Shown here: positions 26,101-28,657 of the stretch, piece by piece | Layout: each line of letters starts with the position of its first letter | How positions within the stretch are numbered: position 1 is the stretch's first letter | NCBI GenBank assembly: GCA_009691815.1 | Contig: SIAL01000004.1 | Location: forward strand, 1-28,657 | Length of the DNA: 28,657 nucleotides | Direction of reading: 5' to 3' | DNA from: Gemmataceae bacterium | Lineage (GTDB): Bacteria; Planctomycetota; Planctomycetia; Gemmatales; Gemmataceae | Notes under the pieces: generated by a model | Told to the model about the DNA's origin: nothing | The model's input: the letters and a program-made list of their open reading frames with translations, nothing else | The model's database searches: none | Position numbers and translations under genes: made by a program

Positions 26101-26696
26101 AATCCAAACCCTCCCTTTGGCAAACGCCCATTCAAGAGGAAGAGGAGCCTCCGATTGAAGATGTCCAAACCCCTTGGGAAGCTAACGGTCGGCAATGGCA
26201 CCTTGTCAACCGAATCGACCACGATGGGAAACCTTGTCGGTGGGAAGGTGAGGCTCTGGAATGGATTGAACAACAATTTCAGTCAAGTAAAGAATTTGAT
26301 CCTCACCAATTGTTTGAACCTTGGGACTGGAACCAAAGGCATGTGGTTGAGGTCCGCGCATCGGAAAAACCTACTTGGTTCCTTCATGCAATGACCTGCC
26401 AGGGTTGGCTTATCCGGCTTGTCTTTCGTGTGCCAACCAAGACATTTGACCAAGACACCTTGGACACCCAATTGGAGATTCCCTCGCTCAATGACACCGA
26501 GGGGATTCCCAAATACAGCGGTGAATCCCGAGTGAAATGTGGAAAAATCTCCGTTCAAGGCAAGGCGATGCAAGTGGTCACCATTCAAGTTTTTCGAAAG
26601 GCAGAGATTGCGACACCCGCCTTTCGTAAATTTCTAATGGAGGCAAGTTTAGCCTATTTGGGTTCCGCCAAACCAAAAGGTTCGAAGAAATCATGA
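20106..26696 (+). CDS. uvrA: Double-length UvrA excinuclease subunit (two fused UvrA copies plus C-terminal extension)
   Basis: 2196 aa from this ATG. UvrA finds bulky DNA lesions and loads UvrB in nucleotide excision repair. Copy A (about 43-1020) and copy B (about 1025-1990) are each a full UvrA. Walker A motifs: 69-76, 690-697, 1052-1059 and 1675-1682. LSGGE signatures: 538, 888, 1516 and 1864. DEP(S/T)xGLH Walker B motifs follow each. Zinc-type CxxC pairs of NBD1 (copy A: C295/C298, C319/C322) and of NBD2 (copy A: C798/C801, C821/C824) are kept in both copies, so all four ATPase sites look intact. About 200 residues follow the UvrA homology (about 1995-2196); they are acidic then Trp-rich and unassigned. 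Start uncertain: in-frame TTG at 20031 (no RBS), ATG 20106 (weak RBS) or GTG 20151 (GAAGG about 11 nt upstream). Double-length UvrA is also known in Chlamydiae. The stop overlaps the next start (ATGA). Confidence 0.95.
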   Translation: MKRSRVSYFLKVKIRVAKKISGNAKNPKTATKPSPLTHQNAIIVRGAQEHNLQSVNLDIPKNQLVVFSGVSGSGKSSLAFDTLFAEGQRRYIESLSSYARQFLGQMPKPVVESIQGLAPTISIQQKSASKNPRSTVGTITEIHDFLRVLYARIGVGHCPTCKRPIEAQTREQIVERLKAWGQSDRLLILAPLAKAQKGEFKDLFLDLLKKGFLRARVDGKIVKLDEELGLDKRIRHNIELVLDRIQATGDRSRLAESVENALLQGNGELIAVREGKDDKESSTQSELALSSKYACIKCQISFAEPTPQMFSFNSPKGMCPSCEGMGQTFTISPELLIPDQSFSFFKGAVVLAGSMAGMGKWRRHIFEGIAEAIGIDLKAPWQSLPTTHKNALLYGTGDTHITYTWKRRGGTVWKHGGVWEGIIPQLMTNFKKVAAGPRKMQLQKYMTVLPCFACAGQRLNPQARAVKVGGQTICELESLPIALVNGWIQPGNGSLETLLGPVERLIAAELFKEIRTRVGFLMDVGLHYLSLNRSAPTLSGGETQRIRLASQIGCGLVGVLYILDEPSIGLHPRDNERLLGSLRKLRDQGNSVIVVEHDEDTMLAADQIVDFGPGPGLRGGHVVAQGPLATILQSQESITGQFLSGARSIPIPKTRRKGNGKALVIVGARQNNLKNLTIQFPLGMFLCVTGASGSGKSSLVNEILLKGLKRLHQSIPEEEEDEAVSSRVGIHDRIDGAEHIDKVIAIDQSPIGRTPRSNPGTYIKVFDEIRKLFAVAPEAKIRGWKPGRFSFNRPGGRCETCEGNGSNRLEMDFLADVWVTCPVCEGKRFDHETLLVRWRGKNIHEVLDFNIEEALIHFANIPKIRDMLTTMVSVGMDYVKIGQPAPTLSGGEAQRIKLAKELCKKSTGKTLYILDEPTTGLHFEDVRKLLEVLHALVDLGNTVLVIEHNMDVIKTADWVIDMGPDGGSGGGELVVEGTPETVAKNKKSYTGIALKAFFDPDRIKKTLALQKKKGKFDPPTDHGFLRVEGASQHNLREVNLEIPRGTMTVFCGPSGSGKSSMAFDTLYAEGQRRYIESLSSYARQFLGQMEKPRLTKVSGLSPAICIEQKSAPRSPRSTVGTVTEIHDYLRVLYTRMGTPHCPDCSIPVGTQSREEIVRRLGSLTEGTKLYLLAPLQRKGQEKYSHLVEEVRRLGYSRIRIDGTTHEIETLPEIDPKRRHKIEAVVDRVMVRQTQLSRLAESVEAALQLGQGTMMVAWVDSEKAEKEWRVERFSQLLSCHQCGKGFEALNSNHFSFNSPLGWCQTCEGLGFRDGIDLSFAVRNPALTLRQGVLSFWPPLHPQSQEIPPPFLSWSTAIAQFLGISLDTPYGQLSEKAKQLLLHGFGEKEIPLEPNSQTHFQYRGFVGALAEQLRHDPNRKEELASLIGHVPCPKCHGARLRPEPASVRLDLGHNLFPTLHELCSQRIAVIHDWFTAFEPVGEWKKVTNDLLNEVRGRLGFLVQVGLDYVSLARSAPTLSGGESQRIRLASQIGSGLTGVLYVLDEPTIGLHPRDNHRLLDALVKLRNLGNTLVIVEHDRDVIAAADRVVDFGPGAGDFGGQIVGQGTLAELCEIKESLTGQYMSGNRVISIPKQRRFPIKKGRIYPPAFIEVRGARQNNLKNITIRFPLGGIIAVTGVSGSGKSSLVEDVLRGALLRQLNRIKIAPTMVDEIRGLAALDKLIHIDQNPIGNTPQSNPATFTGLFDHIRDFFARLPESKIRGWLPKRFSFNKPGGRCEACEGNGQRKIEMHFLADIWVTCAECAGKRYAPETLLITYKGKTISDVLHLRVSEALALFASFPRMRRILQTLEEVGLGYITLGQSSPTLSGGEAQRVKLAAELAKPSTGRTLYLLDEPTTGLHFEDVARLVEVIHRLCDGGNTVVLVEHNLDVIKNADWVIDLGPDAGPSGGEVVIQGPPEAIVDGEWIGVEDEIIPTSAKGQQSHTAKSLAPLLALATKIDRQSKPSLWQTPIQEEEEPPIEDVQTPWEANGRQWHLVNRIDHDGKPCRWEGEALEWIEQQFQSSKEFDPHQLFEPWDWNQRHVVEVRASEKPTWFLHAMTCQGWLIRLVFRVPTKTFDQDTLDTQLEIPSLNDTEGIPKYSGESRVKCGKISVQGKAMQVVTIQVFRKAEIATPAFRKFLMEASLAYLGSAKPKGSKKS

Positions 26697-27430
26697 CCAC
26701 TGTTTTTCTGTTTCGCTGGAGTGCAATTTTTGGCATCCTCTTTTTGTGGACAGTTTTGGCACCCTGTCATTTTCCCGTTTTGACGCTGGAACAAAACGAA
26801 ATCTCGTTAGGCACAGCCGCCATAATTCGACTGCGCTACGGCCACCCCTTTGAATCGGAATGGGAAAATTGCCCAAAACCCTTGTCACTGATGGCCCATA
26901 CCCCGGAAGGTAAAATCGTACCGCTTACTCTTCAAAAGATCGAAACAAAAATAGGGGGCAAGACCATCGACCAATTCCAGGCCCAATATGTTCCAACCAC
27001 CCGGGGAGATCACAAAATTGTGGCCACTTTGGCTCCCAAAAAAACACCGGGAGCACAAACCCCTGTTCAGGAAATCGCCGCGACATGGCTGCATATCCAG
27101 CAAGAAAAAGGTTGGGATAAAAGAGAAGATGGCTGGACCGCCATGACTCGGCCCTATGGCATTTTGCCAGGCATGGTTTTTCAAGCCCGTCTACCCAAGC
27201 CCGCAACCTTTGAATTCGAATTGCTTAATGAAAATCCTCCCAATCCCCTACCTAAACCATCCTTGATCACCTTCACCGGCAACACCGATGATCGTGGTAT
27301 TGCAACGGTTTCTTTACCCAAAGCTGGTTGGTGGGGATTGGCCGCTGAACAGGACTCCTTGGATCCCAACGGCAAGCCTTTGCGATTACTCCATGTCCTC
27401 TGGCTCAAGCTGGATGCACTTGACAAATGA
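26693..27430 (+). CDS. DUF4198/NikK-like periplasmic component of a nickel/cobalt uptake system
   Basis: 245 aa. A hydrophobic N-terminus (about residues 7-25) looks like a signal peptide or anchor; Cys at the end of LAPC lacks an acceptable -1 residue, so lipidation is doubtful. The mature part starts a beta-rich domain with IIRLRYGHPFESE, the GHPFE motif typical of DUF4198 proteins, and ends with a TDDRGIATVSLPKAGWWGL strand region like Ig-fold metal-transport accessory proteins. In other genomes DUF4198 proteins accompany CbiM/NikM permeases, exactly as here. The start overlaps the uvrA stop (ATGA) and its own stop overlaps the next start (ATGA), so translation of all three genes is coupled. 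The specific metal cannot be read from the sequence. Confidence 0.75.
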   Translation: MTTVFLFRWSAIFGILFLWTVLAPCHFPVLTLEQNEISLGTAAIIRLRYGHPFESEWENCPKPLSLMAHTPEGKIVPLTLQKIETKIGGKTIDQFQAQYVPTTRGDHKIVATLAPKKTPGAQTPVQEIAATWLHIQQEKGWDKREDGWTAMTRPYGILPGMVFQARLPKPATFEFELLNENPPNPLPKPSLITFTGNTDDRGIATVSLPKAGWWGLAAEQDSLDPNGKPLRLLHVLWLKLDALDK

Positions 27431-28569
27431 CCTCTTTATTGGCAATTCACATTCCCGATCAAATCCTCAAAACCCCTTGGTGGGTTGCGGGTTGGGTTAT
27501 TTGTTGCGTATGGGGCTTTTGGGCCTGCCGAAACATCGAGGATGAAGAGATCCCCCAAATTGGGCTTTTCAGTGCAGTCTTTTTTTTGGCAACCCTTTTT
27601 CATTTACCCTTTATGAATGTCCACCTGGTCTTGCCCGGGATCATGGGGATCTTTCTCGGAAAAAGGGTCATCCTTGCGATTGTCACCGCCATGCTCCTTC
27701 AAGCGGGAATGGGTCATGGGGGGTTTACCACCTTGGGAATTAACGCCATTCTCCCGGCGGGGGTTGCCTCCCTTTCGGCTTGGATCGTCAGGCCTTGGCT
27801 TTTGCATTATGCAAACAAACCCTCTGCCCTGGTGATCCTTGGATTTTTGCTAGGCTTCGTCCCTGTCTGCGTTTTGATCCTTCTTAATGCGGTGGTCCTT
27901 GTCTTGGGTGGGGTCGAAAATTTTCGCATTCCCGCCCTACTTAGCCTGGTGCTGCACCTGCCGGTCGCCATTGCCGAGGGCATTTTCCTAACCAGTGCCC
28001 TTCCCTATTTGGCCAAAGCAAAAATCGGCCCTTTTCGCCCCCCTGAGATTACCGTACCCTCCTTGCAAACCTTAGCCCTTTGCCTGTTGCTCTTTTGCCC
28101 ATTGAACCACTCCCTCCAAGCCAATACCCCCGAAATCATTCCCCATAACCTAAGGTTGGATTGGAAAATTTTGAGCGCCGATGAACTTTGCGTAGAGGTC
28201 TATTATGAACGGGGGGCTTCCTTTACCCAATTGGAACTGATTGTCAAAGACTCCTCGGGGAAGGTTTTGCTCCGCGAATCCAACCATGAAGCTGGCCGAT
28301 TTTTGGTGAAAATCGCCAATACCCAGACAAATTTAGACCTTTATGTCCAAGCCGATGATCATGTGGTTCATGCAAAGGTTCCCGCCGAGGCATGGACAAG
28401 GAACAAAGATTCGGAACAAAACCCACACCCGATTTCCCATTCGGATCGCCTTCCAAATCCCATTACAGAGGAAAAATGGCGCGATATCTTACTTGGCCTT
28501 TCTCTCATCCTTGCCACCACTTCTTTTTGGATGGCATGGCGTGCCTTAAGATTGGCAAAAAGCCGCTAA
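27427..28569 (+). CDS. CbiM/NikM-like nickel/cobalt ECF-transporter S component with fused extracytoplasmic domain
   Basis: 380 aa. Residues about 1-215 form a CbiM-type membrane domain: IHIPDQIL near the N-terminus, NVHLVLPGIMGIFLGKR (H66), and QAGMGHGGFTTLGINAILPAG (H97). Residues about 235-345 form a beta-rich extracytoplasmic domain comparable in position to NikL/CbiN-type extras, and a final transmembrane helix (about 353-372) closes the protein. Oddity: family members usually start Met-His, with the free N-terminus and His2 binding the metal; here six residues follow the initiator Met before the equivalent Ile-His. The ATG is fixed by the ATGA overlap with the preceding gene; TTG at 27439 or ATT at 27445 are unusual alternatives. 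No cbiQ or cbiO follows before the terminator. Confidence 0.85.
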   Translation: MTSLLAIHIPDQILKTPWWVAGWVICCVWGFWACRNIEDEEIPQIGLFSAVFFLATLFHLPFMNVHLVLPGIMGIFLGKRVILAIVTAMLLQAGMGHGGFTTLGINAILPAGVASLSAWIVRPWLLHYANKPSALVILGFLLGFVPVCVLILLNAVVLVLGGVENFRIPALLSLVLHLPVAIAEGIFLTSALPYLAKAKIGPFRPPEITVPSLQTLALCLLLFCPLNHSLQANTPEIIPHNLRLDWKILSADELCVEVYYERGASFTQLELIVKDSSGKVLLRESNHEAGRFLVKIANTQTNLDLYVQADDHVVHAKVPAEAWTRNKDSEQNPHPISHSDRLPNPITEEKWRDILLGLSLILATTSFWMAWRALRLAKSR

Positions 28570-28592
28570 CCACTTTTGTCAAATCGTTTCCA

Positions 28593-28626
28593 AAAAAGGG
28601 CCATAAACCCGCTGGTTGCCCTTTTT
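28593..28626. terminator. Bidirectional intrinsic terminator after the Ni/Co transporter gene
   Basis: Perfect 9-bp stem AAAAAGGGC (28593-28601) / GCCCTTTTT (28618-28626) with a 16-nt loop. The A tract on the left and T tract on the right allow termination on both strands. It begins 24 nt after the stop and closes the uvrA-nikK-cbiM unit. Confidence 0.8.
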
Positions 28627-28657
28627 CTTCCCTGTTTTTGAATGCCGGACCGAAACA

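Noticed and set aside
25386..26276. Minus-strand ORF of 296 codons opposite the uvrA 3' end
   Set aside because: It is antisense to conserved UvrA NBD2 sequence, has no recognisable domain, and its openness follows from codon bias in the real gene.

Overview
The window looks like a chromosomal segment from a planctomycete, probably close to the Gemmataceae/Gemmatales. The taxon call is inference. It rests on a double-length fused UvrA, an exosortase fused to an EpsI-type domain, an FHA-GAF-PP2C phosphatase beside a divergent ClpS, a Hanks-type kinase with a DFA motif, and an ECF sigma/anti-sigma pair whose anti-sigma has a long extracytoplasmic part. Base composition is moderate (near 50% G+C by eye). 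No tRNA, rRNA, CRISPR array, insertion sequence or prophage gene was recognised.

Layout. Positions 1-4530 (+): the 3' end of pyruvate carboxylase, then an FHA/GAF/PP2C signalling phosphatase whose stop overlaps the start of a ClpS-like adaptor. Positions 4562-7705 (-): exosortase-EpsI followed 3 nt later by a membrane-anchored TPR protein. Positions 7805-10380 (+): proline/serine-rich putative lipoprotein, flippase-like membrane protein and Dpm1/ArnC-type glycosyltransferase, probably an envelope-glycan or lipid operon that ends in an intrinsic terminator. Positions 10425-12113 (+): ilvD with its own strong terminator. Positions 12114-13310: about 1.2 kb without a convincing long gene. It holds a large imperfect inverted repeat, several hairpins and one small minus-strand ORF with a perfect Shine-Dalgarno. 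Positions 13311-19975 (-): a gene run read in the order ECF sigma, anti-sigma, GT-C glycosyltransferase, ferredoxin-NADP reductase, Ser/Thr kinase, accA. Positions 20106-28569 (+): the giant uvrA, then a DUF4198/NikK-like protein and a CbiM/NikM-like nickel/cobalt permease, joined by two ATGA overlaps and closed by a bidirectional terminator.

Metabolic genes are anaplerosis (pyc), branched-chain amino acid synthesis (ilvD), fatty acid synthesis (accA) and flavodoxin/ferredoxin redox (FNR). They are interleaved with envelope and signalling genes. Most genes are familiar families. The items most worth a second look are the four-ATPase UvrA with a ~200-residue unassigned C-terminal extension, its translational coupling to metal-uptake genes, the shifted N-terminus of the CbiM protein, the C10 tract in the exosortase gene, and the unexplained intergenic region 12114-13310.
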